A stretch of DNA of 37,590 bases from Salegentibacter flavus (GTDB lineage: Bacteria; Bacteroidota; Bacteroidia; Flavobacteriales; Flavobacteriaceae), in assembly GCF_900115145.1 (NCBI RefSeq), contig NZ_FOVL01000026.1, positions 1 through 37,590 of the forward strand, read 5' to 3'. This document shows positions 23,283 to 32,100 of this stretch, piece by piece. Every line of letters starts with the position of its first letter. Position 1 is the first letter of the stretch. A program made the translations under genes and the position numbers. Under the pieces are notes generated by a model. That model did no database searches. It had not been told where the DNA came from and saw only the letters and a list, made by a program, of their open reading frames with translations.

Positions 23283-23304
23283 AGTAATAGAATGTTCTAT
23301 TACT
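23283..23304. promoter_or_regulatory. Palindrome upstream of the histidine kinase gene
   Basis: agtaatagaa (23283-23292), tg, ttctattact (23295-23304): a perfect 10-bp inverted repeat with a 2-base centre. It lies 23-44 bases upstream of the kinase start codon, on the promoter side. The very short spacer favours a dimeric repressor or activator site over an RNA terminator, although an 8-bp stem with a 6-base loop could form in RNA. Confidence 0.6.
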
Positions 23305-23317
23305 AGCAAATTAATGC

Positions 23318-23887
23318 CTAATTTTTAAACTGGTAAACCCTATTGGGGGTTACGCAGTAATCCAGTGCAACGTCGGTATCAAACATTTCTTTGATCTCTT
23401 CTTCAGCTTCAAAAAAAGAGAGACCAATCTTGATCACGCCGGGTTTGCAGGAATCCAGAAACCGGTCGTAATACCCTTTACCATAACCAACGCGATTACC
23501 GGTTTTATCAAAAGCAAGTAAGGGGATGAAAACCAAGTCTAACTTTTCGGGGGAAATTTCGATCCCACCCTCGGGTTCAGGGATATCCCAACGGTTTTTT
23601 ATAATCCTGGTTGTGTCGGTTAAGAGAAAATGGTTTAGGCGGTGGTTTTTAATATCGGTTTTTGAAACCACCACATTTTTATCTTTTCCCTGGAGAATGT
23701 GCAGAACGTATTCAGTATTAACTTCTTTTTGTTCAGCAATACTCAGGAACAAATGGTAGAATTCAAAGTCCCATATTTTAAGCTTCAAAAGATTATTGGC
23801 AATTTTGAGGCTTAGCTCTTCAATCTCTTCTTCGGAAAGCTTTAAGCGTAGGTCTTTATATTTTCTTCGGAGGTCGCTTTTATTCAT
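23318..23887 (-). CDS. 5-formyltetrahydrofolate cyclo-ligase
   Basis: A 189-residue ATP-dependent enzyme (MTHFS, YgfA-type) converting 5-formyl-THF to 5,10-methenyl-THF in the folate cycle. I start it at ATG 23887 (MNKSDLRRKYKDLRLKL), the usual family start; the frame is open 12 codons further but that part overlaps the upstream gene. Family marks are the basic N-terminus, PEPEGG (99-104 region), DLVFIPLLAFDKTGNRVG and GYGKGYYDRFL near the C-terminus. The start overlaps the end of the AstE-like gene by 8 bases (atgaataa), which indicates translational coupling. The role in the RimK cluster is probably only cotranscription. Confidence 0.93.
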   Translation of the reverse strand: MNKSDLRRKYKDLRLKLSEEEIEELSLKIANNLLKLKIWDFEFYHLFLSIAEQKEVNTEYVLHILQGKDKNVVVSKTDIKNHRLNHFLLTDTTRIIKNRWDIPEPEGGIEISPEKLDLVFIPLLAFDKTGNRVGYGKGYYDRFLDSCKPGVIKIGLSFFEAEEEIKEMFDTDVALDYCVTPNRVYQFKN

Positions 23888-24863
23888 TTTCTTTCTGTGG
23901 TAAGGAAATATGAAAAATTGCATCGCCTTGATAAACGATAGGTGACTCGTTCACGTTGATGATATAACCGGTATTAGATGCTTTTACCTTATGCCGGAAT
24001 TTTCCGTATGGATCGGTTATAGTGCCAATAAACTCGCCTTTTTCCACGTGTTTCCCGCAGGGAATCTTTACGTGGAGGAGGCCGCTGTATTTGGCGCGCA
24101 TCCAGAAACTATTTTCGATAAGTACGGTTTGGGTTACCGCATCGGGATATTCAAATTTAGGATTTAGCATTTCCAGATGACTGAGAATACGCATGGTACC
24201 TTCCACCCCGTGCCTGGCAATCTCTTTATCACTTGATTTGGATTTTCCACCTTCATATAACAAAACCGGAATTCCAAGTTTTGAACAGGTCTCCCTAAAA
24301 GATTTGGTAATGGTTTTAGACTCCATCGTAAATGGAGCATTAAAGATGTGGCTGTATTTGACGCTGAGGTCATCTGCCTGCTTCACCCTTATCTGCGGCG
24401 CATTAAACCGGCTTGCACCGCCCGAATGAAAGTCCAGACAAAAATTGGCGACAGGCAGGATTTTTTTAACGAACTGATAAGCAAATCTGCTGGCGAGAGA
24501 ACCATGTTTGGTGCCGGGGAACATTCTGTTAAGGTCTCTGCCATCCGGAAATTCGCGGCTAAGATTCAGAAAACCAAAAATATTTACCACCGGAATGCAG
24601 ATTATGGTCCCTTTCTGGGGTTTGTTTATCCCTTTGGAAATTATCTGTCTAACTACTTCAATCCCGTTTATTTCATCACCGTGGATCCCTGCGGTAAGCA
24701 GAACTACCGGACCGGGTTTTTTAGCGCGCTCAATGATAACAGGTACATCTACCGAATTGGCAGTGTAGAGTTTAGCCATATTGAAGTTGATCGTGGCACT
24801 TTTTCCCGGCTTTACTTGCTCGCCGAGTATTTCCAGAACATTGTCACTGGTTATTTTTGCCAT
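23880..24863 (-). CDS. AstE/aspartoacylase-like zinc deacylase (M14-related)
   Basis: A 327-residue cytoplasmic metallohydrolase of the succinylglutamate desuccinylase/aspartoacylase family. Zinc ligands are H61 and E64 (TAGIHGDEINGIEVV) and H146 (CLDFHSGGASRF); a substrate-binding NRMFPG (112-117) follows GRDL. The C-terminal about 85 residues are a barrel-like domain (GKHVEKGEFIGTITDPYGK) as in AstE relatives. The family cleaves amide bonds of acylated amino acids. The adjacent RimK-type ligase gene (3 bp upstream) and retropepsin-like gene suggest that it removes or trims residues that the ligase adds. That pairing is known from comparative genomics of RimK genes; the substrate here is unknown. 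Confidence 0.88.
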   Translation of the reverse strand: MAKITSDNVLEILGEQVKPGKSATINFNMAKLYTANSVDVPVIIERAKKPGPVVLLTAGIHGDEINGIEVVRQIISKGINKPQKGTIICIPVVNIFGFLNLSREFPDGRDLNRMFPGTKHGSLASRFAYQFVKKILPVANFCLDFHSGGASRFNAPQIRVKQADDLSVKYSHIFNAPFTMESKTITKSFRETCSKLGIPVLLYEGGKSKSSDKEIARHGVEGTMRILSHLEMLNPKFEYPDAVTQTVLIENSFWMRAKYSGLLHVKIPCGKHVEKGEFIGTITDPYGKFRHKVKASNTGYIINVNESPIVYQGDAIFHISLPQKENE

Positions 24864-24866
24864 AAG

Positions 24867-25739
24867 CTAAATGTTCCTTTCAATATATCTTATTATGGTT
24901 TTGGCGATATCTTTACCGGTGGCTTTTTCAATACCTTCCAATCCGGGAGATGAATTCACTTCCAGAATTAGGGGCCCACGAGCACTTTGTAACATATCTA
25001 CTCCGGCAACGCCAAGTCCCATTGCTTTGGTGGCTTTTACCGCTGCGATTTCTTCTTCATCGGTGAGTTCTACTACTTCTGCGCTACCGCCGCGGTGGAG
25101 GTTAGATCTAAATTCTCCCTCTTTCCCCTGTCTTTTCATCGCGCCTACCACGTGGCCATCTACTACGAAAGCCCTGATGTCTCCACCTTTGGCTTCCTTA
25201 ATAAATTCCTGAATAATCACTCGAGCCTGTAAGCCATTAAAAGCTTCAATTACAGATTCTGCAGCATTTTTGGTTTCGGCTAACACTACGCCAACTCCCT
25301 GGGTTCCTTCCAGTAATTTTATCACTAAAGGTGTGCCCCCAACCTGTTTGATAACTCCAGAAACATCTCTGGAATAGTTAGTGAAAACAGTTTTAGGTAA
25401 TCCAATCTTTGCCCGGGAAAGTACCTGTAAACTTCTTAGTTTATCGCGGCTTCTAACCAGAGATTCAGATTCTGTGGTGGTAAATGCACCCATCATCTCA
25501 AACTGTCGTACCACGGCCGTACCATAGAAAGTAACCGAAGCCCCAATTCTTGGGATTACCGCATCTACGCCTTCTATATAACCGCCTTTGTAATAAATAT
25601 TGGGTTTACGCTTTTCAATAACGATATCACACTTTAGCGGATCTATAACTTCCACTTCATGGTGCCTTTTTTTTGCGGCTTCAACGAGTCTCTGGGTTGA
25701 ATATAAATGACTATTCCTGGATAGGATTTTTATTTTCAT
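24867..25739 (-). CDS. rimK: RimK-type ATP-grasp alpha-L-glutamate ligase
   Basis: A 290-residue ATP-grasp ligase. Residues 1-95 are the pre-ATP-grasp domain ([20 protein letters not shown], then [20 protein letters not shown]). The ATP-binding region follows ([15 protein letters not shown] and [20 protein letters not shown]). The metal-binding end is [21 protein letters not shown]. coli RimK adds glutamates to the C-terminus of ribosomal protein S6 and makes poly-glutamate, so the likely reaction is ATP-driven addition of glutamate or a related residue to a protein or peptide. The gene overlaps the upstream retropepsin-like gene by 29 bp and precedes the AstE-like gene by 3 bp, so all three are one transcript. 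The target cannot be read from the sequence. Confidence 0.94.
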   Translation of the reverse strand: MKIKILSRNSHLYSTQRLVEAAKKRHHEVEVIDPLKCDIVIEKRKPNIYYKGGYIEGVDAVIPRIGASVTFYGTAVVRQFEMMGAFTTTESESLVRSRDKLRSLQVLSRAKIGLPKTVFTNYSRDVSGVIKQVGGTPLVIKLLEGTQGVGVVLAETKNAAESVIEAFNGLQARVIIQEFIKEAKGGDIRAFVVDGHVVGAMKRQGKEGEFRSNLHRGGSAEVVELTDEEEIAAVKATKAMGLGVAGVDMLQSARGPLILEVNSSPGLEGIEKATGKDIAKTIIRYIERNI

Positions 25740-26160
25740 TTTGCTTTAGATTGAAAGAAACATCAGTAAGTTGGGTGTCTACGATAAATTTTTTAGTAAG
25801 GAATTTTCGTCCTATAAGTACTGGAAACCGCATCTCCTGACGGGACGACAAAGAAAGCGAAATTTTGTATACCTTATTAAATATTTTAATGGTAGACTCT
25901 ACCTGATATCTTTTTTGAATTATCCCGTTGCTACTGCGTACAAAGACGATATCGTAGTCTTTAAATGAGAATTCTTTCCCGTTGTACAGCGGATGTTCCT
26001 CATCGAGAAAAGTACACAACAGTAAATCATTCTCTTCCCTTATGTTCTCACAATGAATTGAAGAGGTGTAGGCTCCGGTATCAATTTTTATAGCAATATC
26101 ATTAAGGTGAAGCGCAGGAAAATCTGCCTTGTCAAATCGTCCAATTACGGTTTTCTCCAT
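25711..26160 (-). CDS. Retropepsin-like aspartic protease (RimB/COG4067 type)
   Basis: A 149-residue protein often annotated as ATP-dependent zinc protease. The active-site type motif is D27-T28-G29 in [14 protein letters not shown], with the second half of the fold around [15 protein letters not shown] (family position of the conserved RxPVLIGR motif). No signal peptide was seen, so it should be cytoplasmic. The 3' end runs 29 bp into rimK in another frame, indicating coupled expression. Such proteins are encoded with RimK ligases (RimB of Pseudomonas is the studied example) and are thought to process or regulate the tag. It is the first gene of the minus-strand run that continues to 21385. 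Confidence 0.88.
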   Translation of the reverse strand: MEKTVIGRFDKADFPALHLNDIAIKIDTGAYTSSIHCENIREENDLLLCTFLDEEHPLYNGKEFSFKDYDIVFVRSSNGIIQKRYQVESTIKIFNKVYKISLSLSSRQEMRFPVLIGRKFLTKKFIVDTQLTDVSFNLKQNENKNPIQE

Positions 26161-26260
26161 ATTGCAAGATAGTAAAAAGGCAAAGTTTCTTTCTTAAGGA
26201 AGTGCGAAAATGTTATGGGTAAAATTGTTCCGCCGAGATACTTAAATTAAAAACACGCAA

Positions 26261-27142
26261 TTATTTAAGAAGGTTATTTTGGATGTAGGTGTAACTTTTA
26301 GACAGACTTTTGAATGGATCCATTTCAAAATTCTCCTGTTCAATGATTAGATGTTCCAAACCTGAAGTTTGAGTGTAAGCCATTATCTCTTTATAATCTA
26401 TAGATCCGGCACCAATTTCAGTATTTAAGGATTCGTCAATCTTCATCATATCCTTAATGTGCCAAAGTTTGAATCTGCCAGGGTATTTTTTAAATAGGCT
26501 GATGGGGTCTATTCCTGCTCTTACCACCCAGTAGATGTCAAGTTCAAAATCAATAAGATCTTTATCTATTTCAGTAAGAAAAATTTCCATTCCATTTTTG
26601 CCATTGAAATCCTTAAACTCAAAAGCGTGATTATGATAGGCTAATTTCAACTCCTGATTCCTACACATTTCTCCTATTTGAGATAATTTCTCAGCAGATT
26701 GCTTAAAACCGTCTGTAGATTTTTGAAGGGAGCCCGGTATACTTGGAATTATTACATATTTCTGATCCATATCATTAGCTGCATCCAGAATATATTTGAA
26801 GTCAGAAACATTTTTTTCTCCAGTTAAATAATCGCCTCCAGAATAATGCCCGGACGGACTGTTTAGGCCGTAATCAGAGAGCATATGCTTAAATTCTCGG
26901 GCTTCATGACCCCAAAACAGGTCTTCTCTTGAATATCCGTACGTTTCAATTTCTTTAATTCCCAACTGTGATATCTTAGAAATTATATTCTCCAAATCTT
27001 TCTTTTTCAGTAAATTTCTAAGGGAATAGAGTTGAAGCCCTAAAGCTTTGTCTTGCTCGGCGGCGAATACAAAAGAAGGGGTTAAGGTAGTTGCCGCCAC
27101 TACTAATCCTGTCTGTTTTAAAAAAGTTCTGCGTGGAATCAT
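26261..27142 (-). CDS. Tat-exported sugar isomerase/epimerase-like TIM barrel protein
   Basis: A 293-residue protein of the xylose-isomerase-like TIM-barrel superfamily (PF01261, AP_endonuc_2). The first residues are a twin-arginine signal (MIPRRTFLKQTG, then a hydrophobic stretch ending AFA-type at about residue 27), so it acts in the periplasm. Barrel signatures are LGLQLYSLRNLL (about 34-45), GIKEIETYGYS, LAYHNHAFEF and DFELDIYWVVRAGIDP, with LWHIKDM near the end; these glutamate, histidine and aspartate residues normally bind a divalent metal. In recent family work such proteins act on 3-keto-glycosides as well as on free sugars. The gene is divergent from the GMC oxidoreductase over a 135-bp gap, which suggests joint control. 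Confidence 0.85.
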   Translation of the reverse strand: MIPRRTFLKQTGLVVAATTLTPSFVFAAEQDKALGLQLYSLRNLLKKKDLENIISKISQLGIKEIETYGYSREDLFWGHEAREFKHMLSDYGLNSPSGHYSGGDYLTGEKNVSDFKYILDAANDMDQKYVIIPSIPGSLQKSTDGFKQSAEKLSQIGEMCRNQELKLAYHNHAFEFKDFNGKNGMEIFLTEIDKDLIDFELDIYWVVRAGIDPISLFKKYPGRFKLWHIKDMMKIDESLNTEIGAGSIDYKEIMAYTQTSGLEHLIIEQENFEMDPFKSLSKSYTYIQNNLLK

Positions 27143-27200
27143 AATTATAAAATTTGGTGTATTTGAAGTAAAATATTAGATATCTAAATTGAAGTTATAT

Positions 27201-27228
27201 AAAAAATTTAGTAATTAATAAATTTTTT
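27201..27228. promoter_or_regulatory. AT-rich inverted repeat in the divergent promoter region
   Basis: aaaaaattta (27201-27210) and taaatttttt (27219-27228) form a 10-bp inverted repeat with an 8-base spacer, close to the middle of the 135-bp gap between the divergent isomerase-like and GMC genes. It could be an operator or an AT-rich promoter upstream element. Because the region is nearly all A and T, chance formation is quite possible. Confidence 0.3.
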
Positions 27229-27277
27229 TAAAAAAGTTTATATATTGAAGACTCAAATTTTAACCTGAAATTAAGAT

Positions 27278-28990
27278 ATGAACAAGGCAAAAAATCAAAA
27301 TGAGCCTAAGCATTTTGATGCTATAGTAATCGGTACCGGGATTACGGGAGGATGGGCTTCAAAAGAACTCTGTGAAGGAGGATTAAAAACTCTTGTGTTG
27401 GAGAGAGGACGAATGGTAGAGCATATTAAGGATTACCCTACGATGAATGATGATCCATGGGATTATAAATTCAAAGGACAGGTAACCAGGGAAGAACTTA
27501 AAAGGCAAGAGAAACAGGCCAGAACAGGATATACTATTAATGATGCCAGTAAGCATTGGTTTGTAGACGATATTGAACATCCTTATAACGAGGAAAAGCG
27601 TTTTGACTGGATTAGAGGTTATCATGTTGGAGGGAAATCCCTAATGTGGGCCCGGATGTCTTTCAGATGGAGTGATCTGGATTTTGAAGCCAATAAAAAA
27701 GACGGTTTTGGAGTAGACTGGCCAATACGCTATAAAGATCTTCAAGCCTGGTATGAAAAGGTAGAAAAGTATATTGGTATAAGCGGAAAAGCCGAGGGGC
27801 TCCCACAACTTCCCGATAGTATTTTTACTCCGGAAATGCCTTTAAATTGTGTGGAAGAGGAGCTGCGGGAAGGAGTTGCCGCAAACTTTGATGACCGAAA
27901 GATTATCAATTCCCGTGTTGCTAACTTAACCGACCCTGATGGGCGTGAAGGGAGAGCAAATTGCCAATTCCGAAATCGTTGTATTAGAGGCTGTCCTTAT
28001 GGGGCGTATTTTAGTAGTAATTCCTCAACACTTCCCGCGGCCGAACGTACTGGAAATATGACTCTCCGCCCCAATTCGATTGTTCATGAGATCATTTATG
28101 ATGAAGAACAGGGTAAAGCTGTTGGTGTAAAAGTTATTGATGCACAAACCAAAGAAAGTTTGGAGTTTTACAGCGATATAATCTTCTGCTGTGCCGGAGC
28201 CATTCCTACTACTTCCATTTTAATGCAGTCTAAATCAGACAGATTTCCCAACGGTCTCGGAAATGACAGCGGAGAGCTGGGTCATAATCTTATGGATCAT
28301 CATTTCAAAGTTGGAGCTACCGGTAAATCAGATAACCATCTAGAGGACTATTATAAGGGAAGAAAACCCGCGGGATTTTTTGTGCCACGATTTAGAAATA
28401 TAGATGAGAAGAGTAAAAGCAACGATTTTGTTAGGGGTTATGGAATGCAGGGTGGAGCAAGCAGATCTGACTGGACAAAGGCAATAGGCGAGCTTCAGTA
28501 TGGGAAAGAACTCAAAAAAGCAATTGTGGAGCCCGGTGAATGGCAGATTGGAATAAATTGTTTTGGAGAGTGCTTGCCATATCACGACAACAAGATGTCG
28601 CTTAATTATGACAAGCTAGACGAATGGGGATTGCCAACAATTACATTTGATTGTGAGTATAAGGAAAATGAAATGGCAATGCGGAAGGATGCAAAACGGG
28701 AAGCTGTTGCTATGCTTGAAAAGGCAGGTTTTAAAGATGTAAAAGGATACGAAGAGCCGTGTTTTCCCGGTAATGGAATTCACGAGATGGGGACGGCCAG
28801 AATGGGGCGGGATCCCAAAACATCTGTTTTAAACGGGAATAATCAAGTTCATACTGTACCTAATGTATATGTAACCGATGGTTCTTGTATGGCCTCCTCT
28901 GCTTCTCAAAACCCATCTCTGACCTATATGGCCATAACGGCCCGGGCGGCAAATCATGCAGTAGCTGAATTCAAAAAACGCAAATTTTAA
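27278..28990 (+). CDS. GMC family FAD-dependent oxidoreductase
   Basis: A 570-residue flavoprotein of the glucose-methanol-choline family that oxidises sugar or alcohol hydroxyls. The FAD-binding start is FDAIVIGTGITGGWASKELC (about 13-32). A cysteine-rich insert CQFRNRCIRGCPYGAYF lies near 230. The C-terminal catalytic pair is H502 (GIHEMGTARMG) and N545 (SQNPSLTYMA). Bacteroidota members resemble sugar dehydrogenases and 3-keto-forming oxidases more than choline oxidase. There is no signal peptide, and the small gluconate-2-dehydrogenase subunit-3 gene that often precedes such genes is missing here. The gene stands between the divergent isomerase-like protein and susC, so oxidation of an imported glycoside or cyclitol is the likely job. 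The product is unproven. Confidence 0.9.
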   Translation: MNKAKNQNEPKHFDAIVIGTGITGGWASKELCEGGLKTLVLERGRMVEHIKDYPTMNDDPWDYKFKGQVTREELKRQEKQARTGYTINDASKHWFVDDIEHPYNEEKRFDWIRGYHVGGKSLMWARMSFRWSDLDFEANKKDGFGVDWPIRYKDLQAWYEKVEKYIGISGKAEGLPQLPDSIFTPEMPLNCVEEELREGVAANFDDRKIINSRVANLTDPDGREGRANCQFRNRCIRGCPYGAYFSSNSSTLPAAERTGNMTLRPNSIVHEIIYDEEQGKAVGVKVIDAQTKESLEFYSDIIFCCAGAIPTTSILMQSKSDRFPNGLGNDSGELGHNLMDHHFKVGATGKSDNHLEDYYKGRKPAGFFVPRFRNIDEKSKSNDFVRGYGMQGGASRSDWTKAIGELQYGKELKKAIVEPGEWQIGINCFGECLPYHDNKMSLNYDKLDEWGLPTITFDCEYKENEMAMRKDAKREAVAMLEKAGFKDVKGYEEPCFPGNGIHEMGTARMGRDPKTSVLNGNNQVHTVPNVYVTDGSCMASSASQNPSLTYMAITARAANHAVAEFKKRKF

Positions 28991-29119
28991 GTGAAAATTG
29001 TATTAAAGCAATGCTGTTAGGAGTTACAAAGATGTTATAATGTAAAATATTAAATAAGTATTTAAACATATTTTAATTTTTAGGAATAAATTTTTGTCAT
29101 TTATACAAAAAAGCTTTTA

Positions 29120-29139
29120 CTTCGTTTTTCTTAACGAAG
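29120..29139 (+). other. Hairpin in the susC leader
   Basis: cttcgtt (29120-29126) and aacgaag (29133-29139) give a 7-bp stem with a 6-base loop, about 54 bases before the susC start. It could be a regulator site or a leader structure; no U tract follows, so it is not a terminator. Confidence 0.4.
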
Positions 29140-29192
29140 AATTAAGAGTATTAATTAACTAGCCCTGATTATCAAATTTAAAAGTTAAAAGT

Positions 29193-32100
29193 ATGAGAAA
29201 CCCCTTGATTGTATTATTTGTAATTGTGTTTTTTCAAATACCCATTTTTGCCCAGGATGAAGTTATCATTGAGGGTGTAGTCACCGACGCTAAAAATGGG
29301 ATGCCCGTCCCCAGTGCCAACGTTATTGAAAAAGGAACCTCTAATGGGGTTTTGACCAATTTCGATGGAGAATTTAGTATTGCAGTTCCAGTAGGAGCTA
29401 CTCTTGAAATAAGTTTTCTGGGATATTCTACAGCCGAAGTGGTGGTGGAAAGTGATTCCTATCTCGAAATTTCAATTGAACCATCGGCAGCCGATTTGGA
29501 AGAGGTGGTGGTTGTGGGATATGGTACCCAGCGCAAAGCAGATTTAACTGGAGCCGTAGCCGTCGTAGATATGGAAGCTATGGGAAGGCAGCCATCTCCC
29601 CAGGTAACCGAACAACTGCAGGGACAGGCTTCCGGAGTAACGGTAGCAAGCTCAGGACAACCTGGTGAAGCTCCCCAGGTAAGAATTCGTGGAATAAATA
29701 CTTTCGGTAATTCTAATCCGCTTTATATTGTAGATGGTGTTCCTACGGGAGATATAAATCATCTTAACCCCAATGATATAGAGAATATGCAAGTGTTGAA
29801 AGATGCTGGATCTGCTTCTATTTATGGAGCTCGAGCAGCCAATGGGGTAATAATAATTACTACCAGAAGCGGAAAAGGAGAGCTTAAAGTTACTTATAAT
29901 GGGTATTACGGTACTCAAACGGTTCCAAAGGGTAATGTTTACGACATAGCTTCTCCTCAGGAACACGCTGAGCTAAGATGGATGGCTATGCAAAATTCAA
30001 ATCCCGGAGAACCAATCTCTGATCGCCAGTATGGCTCAGGAGATCAGCCTGTATTACCATATTACATTTTGCCAGGGGGAGCCGCCCAGGGCGAAGTAGA
30101 TGAGGCTGCTTATTATGTAGATCCTTACTATACTGAATCTGGAGCTGTTTCCGGTTTCAACCAGATTATTAGAGCAAACCAGGAAGGGACAAACTGGTTT
30201 CAGGAAATATTCAACTCTGCGCCGATAATGAATCATGATTTTTCTGTGAGTCAGGGTGGAGAGAAAGGGAATTTCCTGTTTTCTTTAAGTCATTCAGATC
30301 AGGATGGTACTTTGAATAACACTTTTCTTAAAAGGTATACTGCAAGGGTAAATAGCCAATTTAACATTAAGGAAAATTTCCGCGTAGGAGAAAATATAGC
30401 GGTTTCGGTTTCCGATGGGAACAGGATTTCTGTAATTGGAGAAAACCCTATAAACCATGCCTATCGTATGCAGCCAATTATTCCTGTTTATGATATTGCG
30501 GGTAATTTTGCAGGAACTCAGGCTCCATCTTTAGGTAATGCACAGAACCCTGTGGCCATGCTGGAAAGAAACAGAAATAATTTATCCCGCACGAGTAGAA
30601 TTTTTGGGAATATTTTTGCAGAGCTGGATTTCATGGAAAACTTTACAGCACGCACCAATTTTGGAGGAAATTATTTTAACACCAATGGCCAGGTGTTTAC
30701 CTATCCAACTTATGAAAATCAAGAAAATTCAACTACAAATCAATTAAGTGAAAATGCTTTTACCGGTTATAACTGGACCTGGTCCAATACTCTACAATAT
30801 TCTAATAATTTTAATGACCTACATGATGTTAGTGTCCTAGTAGGATCGGAAGCTTATTACAATCAGTATGAGGAGATATACGCGGTAACCCAGGGGTTTT
30901 ACTCTTTTAATCCAAACTATGTCAATTTAGGTACCGGTTCAGGAACACAAACCAATGCTGGTTTTTATACCGAAGATGCATTGTTCTCTGTCTTTGGTAG
31001 ATTAGATTATACCTATGATGACAGGTATCTTCTTGGGGCTACTATAAGGCGTGATGCTACTTCCCGCTTTACTAATCCACGTCATGGATGGTTTCCTGCA
31101 GTAAGCGCCGGGTGGCGTGTTTCTCAGGAATCTTTTATGGATGATGTACAATGGGTAGATGATTTAAAAATACGAGGTGGTTACGGTGTTATGGGTAACC
31201 AGAATAACGTGGATCCGGCCAATGCCTTTACTACTTATGGAAGTAGCCGTACCTCATCCTATTATGATGTTACTGGTTCGAACAATTCTCTTGTTGAAGG
31301 CTTTCAAAGATCCCGAATAGGAAATCCAAATGCGAGCTGGGAGAAGAACGTGAATGCCAATATTGGTATTGATGCTAATTTGTTTAATAACCGACTTCAA
31401 ATAACTGCAGATTATTATAGAAAAGATGTCGTAGACTTATTGTATAATCCAGAGCTTTCTGCCACTGCTGGTGTATCTACAGTTCCTTATGTAAATATTG
31501 CCGAGATGAAAAACAGTGGTTTAGATCTTTCTGCAACTACTTTTGCCGATTTGACCTCTGATTTACGAATGAACGCGACCTTAACTTTCACCAGCTACGA
31601 TAACGAAATAGTTAAAATTGCCGATGGAGTTTCTTATTTTGATCAGGAAGGAAGAAGATTTAATGGTAGTACTATTGTGAGGAATGCTGTGGGTCATTCT
31701 GTGGGTCAATTCTATGGATACCAAATCCAGGGATTCTGGAATAGCCAGGCAGAAGTTGACGCAGCCAATCAACAGGCTCAGGCAGCTACAGGGAATCCAA
31801 ATGAAGAATATCAAACCGACATTGGGGTTGGGCGCTTCCGCTATGTGGATACCAATGGAGATGGTTATATTAACAGTGATGACAGAACTTTCCTTGGAAA
31901 CCCAAATCCGGATTTCACGGGAGGTCTGAACCTTGAATTCAATTATAAGAATTTCGATTTTAGCATGTTCCTGTATGGAGTGTATGGGAACGATATTTGG
32001 AACCAGGTTAAATGGTGGCATGATTTCTATAGTTCCTTTAATGGGGCAAAGAGTACCACTGCTTTAAATGATTCCTGGACACCAACAAATCAAAATGCTA

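Noticed and set aside
23888-23923. Upstream in-frame start for the cyclo-ligase gene
   Set aside because: The extra 12 residues overlap the AstE-like gene and do not match the usual family start MNKSDLR-type.
24348-24953. Long plus-strand open frame (201 codons) opposite the AstE-like and RimK genes
   Set aside because: It is the complement of two well-supported genes, has no recognisable domain and has shadow-like composition.
31581-32021. 146-codon minus-strand frame inside susC
   Set aside because: It is antisense to a clear SusC barrel and has no domain or signal.
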